NCBI GenBank assembly: GCA_910587905.1
Contig: CAJUOF010000187.1
Span: 1 to 44,065, forward strand
From: an uncultured Lachnospiraceae bacterium
GTDB lineage: Bacteria > Bacillota_A > Clostridia > Lachnospirales > Lachnospiraceae
Direction of reading: 5' to 3'
Length of the DNA: 44,065 nucleotides
Part shown: positions 16,864-24,430 of the stretch, in pieces
Numbering within the stretch: position 1 is the stretch's first letter
Layout of the letters: each line of letters opens with the position of its first letter
Position numbers and translations under genes: made by a program
Notes under the pieces: model-generated
What the model was told of the DNA's origin: nothing
The model's database searches: none
What the model saw: only the letters and a program-made list of their open reading frames with translations

Positions 16864-18621
16864 TCAATCTAAATATACCGGCGGCTCATAATCCTTTCCC
16901 AGAAGAGCCCGTTTATTGATCTGGAAATTTAGAAAAGCCCGCTCCGCCTGCACAATCCATCTGTGCTCATCCTGGTCATACACCAAAAGCATATCCGGCT
17001 GTGTGGGATGATGCTTCACCGTGTTGGTCTCATATTCCTTTCCGGTGGCCGGGTCGATCGCCGGTCCCTGTAGGTCTAAGGATTCCTCTTCCGGTCTTTC
17101 CTCCCGGTTTATCTGTCCTCCCGTCTCCGTGCGGGCTTCCGGCAAAATTCGGAGCTTCGGCCCTCCCTGCATGTCTCTCACTGCACGATTTTCTCTTTCC
17201 TGCTCCGCTCCCCGGCGGGCTCGTCCCTCCAGCGACCGCAAAAACGGATTCTCGAGACGCAGTTTCACCGCCGCATCCCAGGAAGCTATTTTCTTCTCCA
17301 TATCCGGGCTCAAAGGCTCTTCCTCTTCTTCCGGTTCCTCCTGCTGTTCTCCCCCGAACACCTCTGCCTCGTCCGCCTGTTCAGGCTCCTCCATATCCTG
17401 CCAGTATCCGTTCTCCCCCATGGGCTTCACGGGGGGAATATCCTCCGGCTCTCTGGGAATCACATAAGGGGCGGATACGGAAGAGATGTCTCCCCGGCTC
17501 CCGGAGAAACTCTCTGGCTCAAAGAACTCCAGCGGAGAGTCCTCCCCGACTTCCTCCGATACCTCCGGTTTCTTTTCTGCATCCTCCCTCGAAATTACAT
17601 AGGGCGCAGAGGCGGAGGATATGTCGGCCTCCGGCACAGGAGAAGCCTCCTTCCCATAAAAATCTTCCAAATCAAAGAATTCTAAGTCCCCGAAATCTTC
17701 TAAGTCTTCCAGGTCCTCCGCCTCTTCCGGAATCTCCTGGCTTCCGCGCTCTTCCGGCTCCCCGAACTCTCTTCCTTCCTCCGGCTTCTTCGATTCCTCG
17801 AAAACCTCTCGTTCCTCCGGCTTCTCCAACTCTTCGAAAGCTTCTTCTTCCTCCGGTTTCCCCGATCCCTCGAAAGCCTCCGGTTTCCCCGGCTCTTTGA
17901 AAATCTCTCCTTCCTCCGGCTTCTCCGATTCCTCGAAAGCCTCCGATTTCCCCGGCTCTTTGAAAATCTCTCCTTCCTCCGGCTTCTCCGGCTCTCCGAA
18001 AGCCTCCGGTTCCTGTGGACTCTCCGATTTCGTCAAATCCTCTGTGACGGAAGCTTCTTCCCAAAAAGCCGCGTCTTCCAAATCCTCCGGTTCAGGAAAC
18101 AGCTCTTCCGCAAACGGCAAATCCCCCGCTTCCGGTTCCCGCACTGCCATGGTCGGTACGGTTAAGGTCGGCCAGACAAGAGGCTTTTTGCGGGCCCAGG
18201 CCAGCATATCCTCCTCCGGCTTATTTGGCTCTACCTCTTTTGCTTCCGGCTCCTCCGGAATCGGCTGCCTGGTGATGGCCGCCTCCTTCTTTGCAAGGCG
18301 GGCCGCTGTTCCTGCTGCCCTCCCCTTTGCCGGACGCCGCTCCGGTACCTGGTCCGCGGCCTGAAGAGCCGCGGCATTTTGGACGGACGGTCCTGCTGCC
18401 TCCCCCGGATCAACCACGGAAATCTGTACCACACACCCCAACGCCTGCGCAACCTCTTTCATGTCCTGTTCCTGAAAATTATCCCGGTTTAGCTTTTGGG
18501 TCAGATTCTGTCTGGACATGGGCTTTCCTGTCTGAACCTCCACCAGCTCTGCCAACTGGCGGATCGTCATATTTTTTCGTTTCAGTATAATTTTGATCTG
18601 TTCGCCAAAGGTCAACTCCAT
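16864..18621 (-). CDS. HTH (Cro/CI-type) protein with long Glu/Pro repeat linker
   Basis: This 585-residue protein is of unknown function. Residues 1-70 form a helix-turn-helix of XRE/Cro type (GEQIKIILKRKNM, IRQLAELVE, MSRQNLTQKLNRDNF). Residues of about 75 to 510 are low-complexity, very rich in Glu and Pro, including a 21-residue repeat (EEGEIFKEPGK and variants). A compact C-terminal segment of about 75 residues (AIDPATGKEYETNTVKHHP, HRWIVQAERAFLNFQINKR) looks folded and is probably conserved. No signal peptide or membrane span is seen. AGAGG lies 8 bases before the ATG at 18621. It has its own promoter and is translationally coupled to the downstream HAD phosphatase. The DNA target is unknown. 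Confidence 0.8.
   Translation of the reverse strand: MELTFGEQIKIILKRKNMTIRQLAELVEVQTGKPMSRQNLTQKLNRDNFQEQDMKEVAQALGCVVQISVVDPGEAAGPSVQNAAALQAADQVPERRPAKGRAAGTAARLAKKEAAITRQPIPEEPEAKEVEPNKPEEDMLAWARKKPLVWPTLTVPTMAVREPEAGDLPFAEELFPEPEDLEDAAFWEEASVTEDLTKSESPQEPEAFGEPEKPEEGEIFKEPGKSEAFEESEKPEEGEIFKEPGKPEAFEGSGKPEEEEAFEELEKPEEREVFEESKKPEEGREFGEPEERGSQEIPEEAEDLEDLEDFGDLEFFDLEDFYGKEASPVPEADISSASAPYVISREDAEKKPEVSEEVGEDSPLEFFEPESFSGSRGDISSVSAPYVIPREPEDIPPVKPMGENGYWQDMEEPEQADEAEVFGGEQQEEPEEEEEPLSPDMEKKIASWDAAVKLRLENPFLRSLEGRARRGAEQERENRAVRDMQGGPKLRILPEARTETGGQINREERPEEESLDLQGPAIDPATGKEYETNTVKHHPTQPDMLLVYDQDEHRWIVQAERAFLNFQINKRALLGKDYEPPVYLD
17760..18010. repeat. 63-bp in-frame tandem repeat in the HTH gene
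   Basis: Blocks such as CCGGCTCTTTGAAAATCTC recur 63 bases apart (for example from 17889 and 17952), and more diverged copies continue leftward to about 17760. Each unit encodes 21 residues of the Glu/Pro linker. It is a coding repeat likely to vary in copy number. Confidence 0.75.
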
Positions 18622-18660
18622 ATTGAATACCTCTCTGCCATACCATATGTTCTACCTTCG

Positions 18661-18689
18661 ATTGTAAATCATTGCGGAGACTTTGTAAA
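18661..18689 (-). promoter_or_regulatory. Promoter of the HTH gene
   Basis: On the minus strand TTTACA (18684-18689), a 17-base spacer and TACAAT (18661-18666) lie 40 bases before the ATG at 18621. Both boxes match 5 of 6 consensus bases. Confidence 0.65.
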
Positions 18690-18748
18690 CGGAAAACTTT
18701 CTTAAGAAATGGGGAAATAAGGTTTTCTATCAATCAAAATCATACAAC

Positions 18749-18790
18749 AAAAAAACACCGTCCCCAATGACAGTTCATCAAAGACAGTGC
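18749..18790 (-). terminator. Terminator of the tRNA-Lys transcript
   Basis: GACAGTG (18783-18789) and CACCGTC (18756-18762) form a 7-bp stem with one wobble pair, followed on the minus strand by a run of seven or more T (18749-18755). It lies a few bases past the tRNA 3' end. Confidence 0.75.
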
Positions 18791-18795
18791 TTTCG

Positions 18796-18869
18796 TGCGC
18801 CGCCAGGGGCTCGAACCCTGGACACCCTGATTAAGAGTCAGGTGCTCTACCAACTGAGCTAGCAGCGCA
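18796..18869 (-). tRNA. tRNA-Lys (anticodon CTT)
   Basis: The 74-base minus-strand sequence folds as a full cloverleaf. The acceptor strands are TGCGCTG and CGGCGCA, the D arm contains AGCTCAGTTGGTAGAGC, and the anticodon stem CCTGA/TCAGG encloses the loop CTCTTAA, whose middle three bases CTT read Lys codons. The T arm contains GGTTCGAGCC. The CCA end is not encoded. Confidence 0.95.
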
Positions 18870-18875
18870 TATTTC

Positions 18876-18918
18876 CCGTGCCACAGACGCTTGTTTCAAG
18901 CTTGTCTTGTGGGCACGG
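18876..18918 (-). other. Leader hairpin between the tRNA promoter and tRNA-Lys
   Basis: CCGTGCCACA (18876-18885) pairs with TGTGGGCACGG (18908-18918) with one bulged G, and the inner GCTTG pairs with CAAGC around TTT. The hairpin begins about 6 bases after the promoter's -10 box and ends 6 bases before the tRNA, so it forms nearly the whole 5' leader that RNase P would remove. Confidence 0.6.
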
Positions 18919-18923
18919 ACATT

Positions 18924-18952
18924 ATTATATCTCAATGTTTTCATAAATGCAA
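18924..18952 (-). promoter_or_regulatory. Promoter of tRNA-Lys
   Basis: On the minus strand TTGCAT (18947-18952), a 17-base spacer and a perfect TATAAT (18924-18929) lie just upstream of the tRNA leader. A long A/T-only stretch (about 18955-18980), resembling an UP element, precedes it. Confidence 0.75.
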
Positions 18953-19051
18953 GCGTTTTTTTATTTTTTTTTATTTTTTTACGTTTTTTGCACGCCTGCG
19001 GCTTCTTGATCTGTCCCCACCCCGCATCGTTCCCTTTTATCCGCGTTTCCT

Positions 19052-19216
19052 CTACTTGCAGGGCGAACAGCCTTTGTTTAACAGCTCTTCAATTTCTTTT
19101 AAGCATTTCTGGATCTTTAATGCCTTTCGATTCAAGTCCTGTTTATCACAGAGACATCTGGACAACTTTTCCTGCAGCGTCATTTTTCGTTTCACACGGA
19201 CCGCCCCCGGTAACAT
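19052..19216 (-). CDS. Possible 54-residue Cys-rich small protein, unknown
   Basis: An open frame from ATG at 19216 to TAG at 19052 encodes 54 residues with five cysteines and a Lys/Glu/Leu-rich amphipathic helix (QEKLSRCLCDKQDLNRKALK and KCLKEIEELLNKGC). It ends SPCK. The ribosome site is poor (AGGTAA). An internal GTG preceded by GGGGGCGG at about 7 bases could be the true start and would shorten it by seven residues. It lies downstream of trmB on the same strand. The amino-acid pattern looks like a real helical peptide rather than noise, but I recognise no family. The rest of the 18953-19280 gap holds only the A/T tract. Confidence 0.4.
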   Translation of the reverse strand: MLPGAVRVKRKMTLQEKLSRCLCDKQDLNRKALKIQKCLKEIEELLNKGCSPCK

Positions 19217-19280
19217 TCTTACCTATATAATATGCGTCCCTGTGCAAAAGGTATTGGAAAGCCGCAGCTTCTTCCCGATT

Positions 19281-19925
19281 TCACCGGCGGACCGCAACCA
19301 GCTTACAGATGGCCTGCCCTCTCTCAGAAAACTTCTGTTCATATTCTGTCATCACATTTCCCCGGCAAAGCACTCTGTCGCTGTGAAGATCAAAGGTGAC
19401 TGCAGCAAGCCTCCAACCACTCGTTTCCACAGAGCTCAGGGAATATTCGAACAACTCCCGGTTGTCCGTCTTGAATTCCACCAGGCCGCCCTCCTTCAGA
19501 ATACCTTCATACCGTTTTAAAAACACCGGTGAGGTCAGCCGCCGCTTCGCGTGGCGTGCTTTGGGCCATGGGTCGGAAAAATTCAGATAGAGCCGATCCA
19601 CCTCTCCCGGCGCGAACATGGTCTCCAGAGATTCCGCCGGGACATTCAAAAAACGCAGATTGGGAATCTCCGGCACCTCTTCAAGCTTCTGAACCGCCCG
19701 AACAAGCACACTGGCATACATCTCCACTCCAATGTAATTGATTTCCGGATGGAGAATGGCCAATTCCAGGAGAAACTTCCCCTTTCCCATGCCAATCTCC
19801 ATGTGAATCGGATGTTCGTTTCCAAAAACTGCTTTCCATGTCCCCCGATTCGCCTCCGGCTCTGCCTCCACATAACTGCTCTCCGCCAGAACCTCCCTGG
19901 CTCCCCTCACGTTTCTCAGTCTCAT
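19281..19925 (-). CDS. trmB: tRNA (guanine-N7)-methyltransferase
   Basis: The enzyme methylates G46 in the variable loop of tRNAs using S-adenosylmethionine. The 214-residue sequence has the family motifs in order: HMEIGMGKGKFLLELA (SAM-binding glycine loop), YIGVEMY, LYLNFSDPWPKARHAKRRL (family hallmark), VEFKTDN, and TEYEQKFSERGQAI near the C-terminus. Length matches the bacterial single-chain enzyme. The start ATG at 19925 follows an AGAGG-containing stretch. The gene appears to stand alone, with only the small 54-residue frame downstream on the same strand. Confidence 0.96.
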   Translation of the reverse strand: MRLRNVRGAREVLAESSYVEAEPEANRGTWKAVFGNEHPIHMEIGMGKGKFLLELAILHPEINYIGVEMYASVLVRAVQKLEEVPEIPNLRFLNVPAESLETMFAPGEVDRLYLNFSDPWPKARHAKRRLTSPVFLKRYEGILKEGGLVEFKTDNRELFEYSLSSVETSGWRLAAVTFDLHSDRVLCRGNVMTEYEQKFSERGQAICKLVAVRR

Positions 19926-20011
19926 CCTCTGTAATTCCTCTCATTTTTAGTCGTTTTTTGGGCTTTGTCCCCCACTTTTAGCAAAAAACACCGGAATATT
20001 TTGGGTTTTAC

Positions 20012-20040
20012 TTGCCACAAACAGCATTTTCCATTATAAT
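20012..20040 (+). promoter_or_regulatory. Promoter of the D,D-carboxypeptidase gene
   Basis: TTGCCA (20012-20017), a 17-base spacer and a perfect TATAAT (20035-20040) lie 57 bases before the ATG at 20098. Confidence 0.75.
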
Positions 20041-20097
20041 GGATGCAATCAACGGTTAGTTTTATAATACTACTTGTAAAAAGGAGTCATTGATCCA

Positions 20098-21687
20098 ATG
20101 AAGAAATTGTCACGGGTATTTTGTCTGCTCCTTGGGGCTTTATACCTTTTATCTGCCGTATACGGCCAGCCAGTCCTCGCCGCCGGGGAAATCCCTTCCG
20201 GTGAGCCTGCCAAAGAACCGTCCAGCCTGGCCGATTGGCCCGCCGGCCCCACCCTGGAGGCAGAAGCCGGACTTCTGATGGACGCCAAGACAGGGACCAT
20301 CCTCTTTGAAAAAAACGGGGACGAACAGCTCTATCCGGCCAGCATTACCAAGCTGATGACCGCACTTCTGGTTCTGGAAAATGTCCCCCTGTCAGATGTG
20401 GTGACTTTTTCCTACGAGGCTGCCACCAGCATTGAATACGATTCCAGTAACATTGCAGTCACCGACGGGGAGCAGCTTACCGTCGAACAGTGTATGTACG
20501 CCCTTCTTCTCCATTCTGCCAATGAGGTTGCCAATGGTCTGGCGGAACATGTGGCCGGGAGTATGGACGCCTTTGCCGAGATGATGAACAATCGGGCCAG
20601 GCAGCTTGGCTGTACCAACACCCATTTCGTCAACGCCCACGGCCTCCACAACGAGAATCATTACTCCTCCTGCCATGACATGGCCCTGATCATGAAGGAG
20701 CTTTGCCACAACGAAACCTTCATCCGGCTCTCTTCTGCCGAAAAATACACCATCGAACCCACCAACAAACAGCCGGAGGCCCGTTATCTCCATCAGAGCC
20801 ACAAGATGCTCACCCAGTCGGAGTACACCTATGAGGGTACTGTGACCGGGAAAAACGGCTATACGCCCGAGGCGGGAAATACGCTGGTGACTTACGCCGT
20901 CCGGGGGGACATGGAACTGATCGCCGTTTCCATGAAGTCCAATTGGAAACATTACGCCGACACCATCGCCATGCTCGACTACGGCTTTGACAATTTCACT
21001 TCACACAATATGGCTGACACGCAGATTGACGCCCTGTCCGGACTCAATTTCCTATCCTCCTCCCAGAGTATTTTTGACACCTCGGCGGCTGATTTTAAAC
21101 TGTCCGACGACGGCTGGGCCATTCTGCCAAACGGTGTCCCCGTCTCCTCCCTGGGGAGCAGCCTATCCTTAAATACGGACTCCCCCCAAGGCGCCTTTGC
21201 AGACATTACCTATTCCTGGCAAGGGGTTCCTTTGGGTTATGGTTCTCTGCTTTTGACAGAATCCGGGAATGAGCATTTCGATTTCGCCGCCCATGCCCCA
21301 AGGGATCCCGAGAGCAAAAATCCGGACCCAGAGCGCACAGAGGAAGAGAAGGAAACATCATCCTTAGATCGTCCCGCCGAAAAAACAGATGACAAGAAGG
21401 CCGGCAGCAAAAAACCCGGCATTCTGGCCTCCATCGGCAATTTCTTCTCCGGGATCTTCTCCAAGATCTCCGATAATCCCTGGCTCTTGGCATGGGCCGG
21501 AGGCGGTATCCTGGCTCTCGTCCTCCTGATCCTGCTGATTCGGAAGCTCCGAAATTTATGGAGACGCCGTCCCCCCAAGAATCCTACGCTGATTCGGGCG
21601 AAGCAGGCCAAAAAGGATTTCCGCCGCAGATACAGAAAACGTCACAAACGGTTCCGCAGAGAGAGCGAGACCATGGAACGCAGATGA
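20098..21687 (+). CDS. D-alanyl-D-alanine carboxypeptidase (PBP5/DacF-like)
   Basis: This penicillin-binding protein trims the terminal D-Ala of peptidoglycan pentapeptides at the outer face of the membrane. Residues 1-29 form a signal peptide. The SxxK motif is S82-I-T-K85, with catalytic Ser82, and the SxN motif is S140-A-N142. The third motif, usually KTG, reads K252-N-G254 in VTGKNGYTPEAGNTLV. A hydrophobic membrane span (about 462-480) is followed by a very basic 50-residue tail, so the anchor is a true C-terminal span rather than the amphipathic helix of classical PBP5. The 529-residue length is on the long side. AAGGAG lies 11 bases before the ATG. It converges with the exonuclease gene across a shared hairpin. 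Confidence 0.93.
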   Translation: MKKLSRVFCLLLGALYLLSAVYGQPVLAAGEIPSGEPAKEPSSLADWPAGPTLEAEAGLLMDAKTGTILFEKNGDEQLYPASITKLMTALLVLENVPLSDVVTFSYEAATSIEYDSSNIAVTDGEQLTVEQCMYALLLHSANEVANGLAEHVAGSMDAFAEMMNNRARQLGCTNTHFVNAHGLHNENHYSSCHDMALIMKELCHNETFIRLSSAEKYTIEPTNKQPEARYLHQSHKMLTQSEYTYEGTVTGKNGYTPEAGNTLVTYAVRGDMELIAVSMKSNWKHYADTIAMLDYGFDNFTSHNMADTQIDALSGLNFLSSSQSIFDTSAADFKLSDDGWAILPNGVPVSSLGSSLSLNTDSPQGAFADITYSWQGVPLGYGSLLLTESGNEHFDFAAHAPRDPESKNPDPERTEEEKETSSLDRPAEKTDDKKAGSKKPGILASIGNFFSGIFSKISDNPWLLAWAGGGILALVLLILLIRKLRNLWRRRPPKNPTLIRAKQAKKDFRRRYRKRHKRFRRESETMERR

Positions 21688-21694
21688 CATCCGG

Positions 21695-21746
21695 CGCACA
21701 AAAGCAAGGCGGCTTAACCGGAAGCCTTTTGCCTTGCTTTTGTGCG
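21695..21746. terminator. Long hairpin terminator between convergent genes
   Basis: CGCACAAAAGCAAGGC (21695-21710) pairs perfectly with GCCTTGCTTTTGTGCG (21731-21746), and inside it GGCTT pairs with AAGCC. On the plus strand it is followed by TCTCTTTCTTTCC. It terminates the carboxypeptidase transcript and overlaps the last codons of the exonuclease gene on the other strand. Confidence 0.8.
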
Positions 21747-22673
21747 TCTCTTTCTTTCCAGCTCTTTCCTTTTCAGACGAAGCTCCTCCACCTCCGTCTC
21801 AGAGATCAGCTTCAAGGTCTTGACGGCAAACACGCCGCCCCTCTCGGCCTTCTTTAACCGCAGCTTCCCCTTCATATAGCCATGTTCCGGACAGTATGCC
21901 AGGCAGAGATAATTTTTTCCCCCTGCCGGAAACCAACGGATCTTTTTTCTGAGACTTCTGCCGCAAAGATAGCATTTCGTGGCAGTCATCTCCTTATCCT
22001 CCATAATATGCTCCCGGTCGGCAAAAACTCTGGAGACATCCTTGGCATACCGGTCAAAAACAATGTGAAGCTCCTCCTCGCGTTTCTGAGGCAGGCGAAA
22101 ATAGTCCACAGACAAATACTGCCCCACCGCATCCATATCCATCTTCTTCATGATTTTTGCCGTATACAGGGTATCGTCGAGAGCCCTGTGAAAGGGAATG
22201 TCCTGCTCAATTTCCAGATACACCACCGCGTCTTTTAAGGAACGGCGGCTCTTCCCGTCCTCATAGAGAATGCTGAACAGCTTTTGTATATCATAATACA
22301 ACAGGGGTTTCTTCATGGGATTTTTCACTCGGAAATAGTTCAGGTTCCGCTGAAGCTCCGTCAGATCCATGGAGCCCCAGGTGCACATCACGTAGTCCTC
22401 CCCGCACCATGCAAAAAAGTCCTGTATGACTTCTTTAAAGCTGCGGGCAGCGCGCAGCTCCTCCATATCCATCTGAAGAATTTCCCTTGTCTTATAATGA
22501 AGCTGTCTGTAAACCGCCGGCCGGATCATCTCCTGAAACCGGCTGCAGACCGCCCGGTTCTCATCCAGCTTTACCGCTCCAATCTCAATGATCTCAAAAG
22601 GAAGTCCGAACCGTTCCCCGGCTTTTCCCCTGGGACTCTGATTCCATTCCAGATCCAGCACGATATAATCCAC
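21714..22673 (-). CDS. DEDDh 3'-5' exonuclease with C-terminal zinc-ribbon-like segment
   Basis: This is a DnaQ/RNase T-superfamily 3'-5' exonuclease (KapD-like). Exo I is VLDLEWN with Asp and Glu, Exo II includes WGSMDLTELQRN, and Exo III is FHRALDDTLYTAKI with the His and Asp of the DEDDh type. After the nuclease core (about residues 1-190), a second part carries CYLCGRSLRKK and LCLAYCPEHG, a likely four-Cys zinc ribbon, then a basic coiled-coil tail. The start is GTG at 22673 with GGAGG 9 bases upstream. Whether it acts on DNA or RNA is not evident. Confidence 0.9.
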   Translation of the reverse strand: MDYIVLDLEWNQSPRGKAGERFGLPFEIIEIGAVKLDENRAVCSRFQEMIRPAVYRQLHYKTREILQMDMEELRAARSFKEVIQDFFAWCGEDYVMCTWGSMDLTELQRNLNYFRVKNPMKKPLLYYDIQKLFSILYEDGKSRRSLKDAVVYLEIEQDIPFHRALDDTLYTAKIMKKMDMDAVGQYLSVDYFRLPQKREEELHIVFDRYAKDVSRVFADREHIMEDKEMTATKCYLCGRSLRKKIRWFPAGGKNYLCLAYCPEHGYMKGKLRLKKAERGGVFAVKTLKLISETEVEELRLKRKELERKRRTKARQKASG

Positions 22674-22724
22674 GCCCGGACACCTCCTCCCGTATTTTCT
22701 CGTTCTCTTGTCCGTCCGTTTTTC

Positions 22725-22753
22725 ATTCTACCATAACAAAAGCCGTTGCGCAA
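22725..22753 (-). promoter_or_regulatory. Candidate promoter of the exonuclease gene
   Basis: On the minus strand TTGCGC (22748-22753), a 17-base spacer and TAGAAT (22725-22730) lie 52 bases before the GTG start. Confidence 0.5.
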
Positions 22754-22808
22754 TTTCATCTTCTGGAACCTTTTCATGAAAAAACCATAAAAAACATTTG
22801 GAAACCAC

Positions 22809-22837
22809 TTGACACAGCTTCCAAACTGTGTCATGAT
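22809..22837 (+). promoter_or_regulatory. Promoter of the SAM riboswitch-metK transcript with overlapping inverted repeat
   Basis: A perfect TTGACA (22809-22814), a 17-base spacer and CATGAT (22832-22837) precede the riboswitch by about 55 bases. TGACACAG (22810-22817) and CTGTGTCA (22826-22833) form a perfect 8-bp inverted repeat across the spacer, overlapping both boxes. Confidence 0.55.
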
Positions 22838-22892
22838 ACAGCTTAGGATACCCAGTGTATCCCTCACAATTTCATACAAAGTCCGCAATTCC

Positions 22893-23033
22893 CTTATTCA
22901 GAGTGGTGGAGGTACATAGGACCTGTGAAGCCACGGCAACCCCCTTTCGGGAAGGTGCCAACCTGAGCGAGATATCGAACAATAAGAGGATGAGATACGA
23001 AGTCTATCAGAGTCCGCTTATGGCGGACTTTTT
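22893..23033 (+). ncRNA. SAM-I riboswitch (S-box) with terminator, upstream of metK
   Basis: The aptamer runs from CTTATT (22893-22898) to AATAAG (22981-22986), the two strands of P1. Between them lie the S-box consensus blocks AGAGTGGTGGAGG, CCTGTGAAGCCACGGCAACC and AAGGTGCCAACCTGAGCGAGAT. The expression platform is a terminator, AGTCCGC (23011-23017) with GCGGACT (23023-23029) and a T-run. ATAAGAGG at the 3' side of P1 can instead pair with the terminator's 5' side and loop (CCGCTTAT), giving the usual antiterminator. SAM binding should therefore shut off metK. Confidence 0.95.
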
Positions 23034-23069
23034 CCGTGCACGAAGGTGCCAACAGAAAGGAGAACCTCT

Positions 23070-24257
23070 ATGGAAAAGTACTTGTTTACTTCCGAGTCGG
23101 TGACGGAAGGCCATCCCGACAAAATGTGCGACGCTATTTCCGACGCCATTATGGACGCCATGCTGGAGCAGGACCCCATGAGCCGGGTCGCCTGCGAGAC
23201 CTGCTGCAACACCGGCTTTGTCATGGTCATGGGCGAGATCACCACCAAGGCTTACGTGGACATTCAGAAGATCGTCCGGGAGACTGTTTTAGAGATCGGC
23301 TACGACAAGTCGGAATACGGTTTTGACGGCAACACCTGCGCCGTCATGGTGGCTATCGACGAACAGTCCACAGACATCGCCATGGGCGTGAACAAAGCTC
23401 TGGAGGCGAAGGAGAACCAGATGTCCGACGACGAGATCGAGGCCATCGGCGCCGGCGACCAGGGTATGATGTTCGGCTATGCCACCAACGAGACGGAGGA
23501 ATATATGCCCTATCCCATCGCCCTGGCCCACAAGCTGGTGAGACAGCTCACAAAGGTTCGCAAAGACGGAACCTTGAAATATCTGCGTCCCGACGGCAAG
23601 AGCCAGGTGACGGTGGAATACGACGAGAACGGAAAGCCGGTCCATCTGGACGCGGTGGTGCTCTCCACCCAGCACGACCCGGACGTGACCCAGGAACAAA
23701 TTCATCAGGACATCAAGAAGTACGTGTTTGACCCTGTACTCCCCACCGAGCTGGTGGATGAGACGACCAAGTTCTTCGTCAATCCCACCGGGCGGTTTGT
23801 GATCGGCGGTCCCCACGGCGACAGCGGCCTCACGGGACGGAAAATCATCGTCGACACCTATGGCGGCTACGCAAGGCATGGCGGCGGCGCATTCTCCGGA
23901 AAAGACTGCACCAAGGTGGACCGTTCCGCGGCCTATGCAGCCCGCTACGTGGCAAAGAACCTGGTAGCTGCCGGCCTGGCCGACAAGTGCGAGATCCAGC
24001 TCTCCTACGCCATCGGCGTGGCCCAGCCCACCTCCGTCATGGTGGACACCTTCGGCACCGGAAAGCTCTCCGACCGGAAGCTGGTGGATATCATCCGCGA
24101 AAACTTCGACTTAAGACCCGCCGGGATCATCAAGATGCTGGATCTGAGAAGGCCCATCTACAAACAGACGGCCGCCTACGGACATTTCGGAAGAGACGAT
24201 CTGGATCTTTCCTGGGAGCGCCTGGACAAAGTAGATACACTGAAAAAATATCTGTAA
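23070..24257 (+). CDS. metK: S-adenosylmethionine synthetase
   Basis: The enzyme makes S-adenosylmethionine from methionine and ATP in the cytoplasm. The 395-residue protein contains VTEGHPDKMCDAISD at the N-terminus (ATP-binding His), the hexapeptide region GAGDQGMMFGYATNE, and GGGAFSGKDCTKVDRSAAYAAR, the glycine-rich loop with catalytic Lys and Asp residues. I chose the ATG at 23070, with AAAGGAG 7 bases upstream and MEKYLFTSESV as the natural N-terminus. An in-frame ATG eight codons earlier (23046) has no such site. It is under SAM riboswitch control and ends at a terminator. Confidence 0.98.
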   Translation: MEKYLFTSESVTEGHPDKMCDAISDAIMDAMLEQDPMSRVACETCCNTGFVMVMGEITTKAYVDIQKIVRETVLEIGYDKSEYGFDGNTCAVMVAIDEQSTDIAMGVNKALEAKENQMSDDEIEAIGAGDQGMMFGYATNETEEYMPYPIALAHKLVRQLTKVRKDGTLKYLRPDGKSQVTVEYDENGKPVHLDAVVLSTQHDPDVTQEQIHQDIKKYVFDPVLPTELVDETTKFFVNPTGRFVIGGPHGDSGLTGRKIIVDTYGGYARHGGGAFSGKDCTKVDRSAAYAARYVAKNLVAAGLADKCEIQLSYAIGVAQPTSVMVDTFGTGKLSDRKLVDIIRENFDLRPAGIIKMLDLRRPIYKQTAAYGHFGRDDLDLSWERLDKVDTLKKYL

Positions 24258-24272
24258 AAATCGAATCGTGAG

Positions 24273-24311
24273 CTCCGCGGATGCATTCCCTTATGCACCT
24301 GCGGAGTTTTT
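24273..24311 (+). terminator. Terminator of metK
   Basis: CTCCGC (24273-24278) pairs with GCGGAG (24301-24306), and inner ATGCAT-like strands extend the stem. TTTTTC follows directly. Confidence 0.8.
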
Positions 24312-24337
24312 CTGACCGTTCGATCCGGCAGGGGGGC

Positions 24338-24366
24338 TTGTGGGTGAATGAATTTTGTGCTAAAAT
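24338..24366 (+). promoter_or_regulatory. Candidate promoter of the CsoR-like gene
   Basis: TTGTGG (24338-24343), a 17-base spacer and TAAAAT (24361-24366) lie 64 bases before the TTG start codon. Confidence 0.5.
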
Positions 24367-24430
24367 GTGACAATACAGTTCCCGCGCCGGAAAGCGCGGG
24401 CAAAATCAGAAAGACAGGAGCGGTATTCGA

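Noticed and set aside
17760..18010. Possible CRISPR-like array
   Set aside because: The repeats are in frame, diverged, directly adjacent without unique spacers, and encode a regular 21-residue unit.
17001..18590. Plus-strand open frames rich in Pro/Ser opposite the HTH gene
   Set aside because: They are the complement of the Glu/Pro repeat codons and lack ribosome sites.
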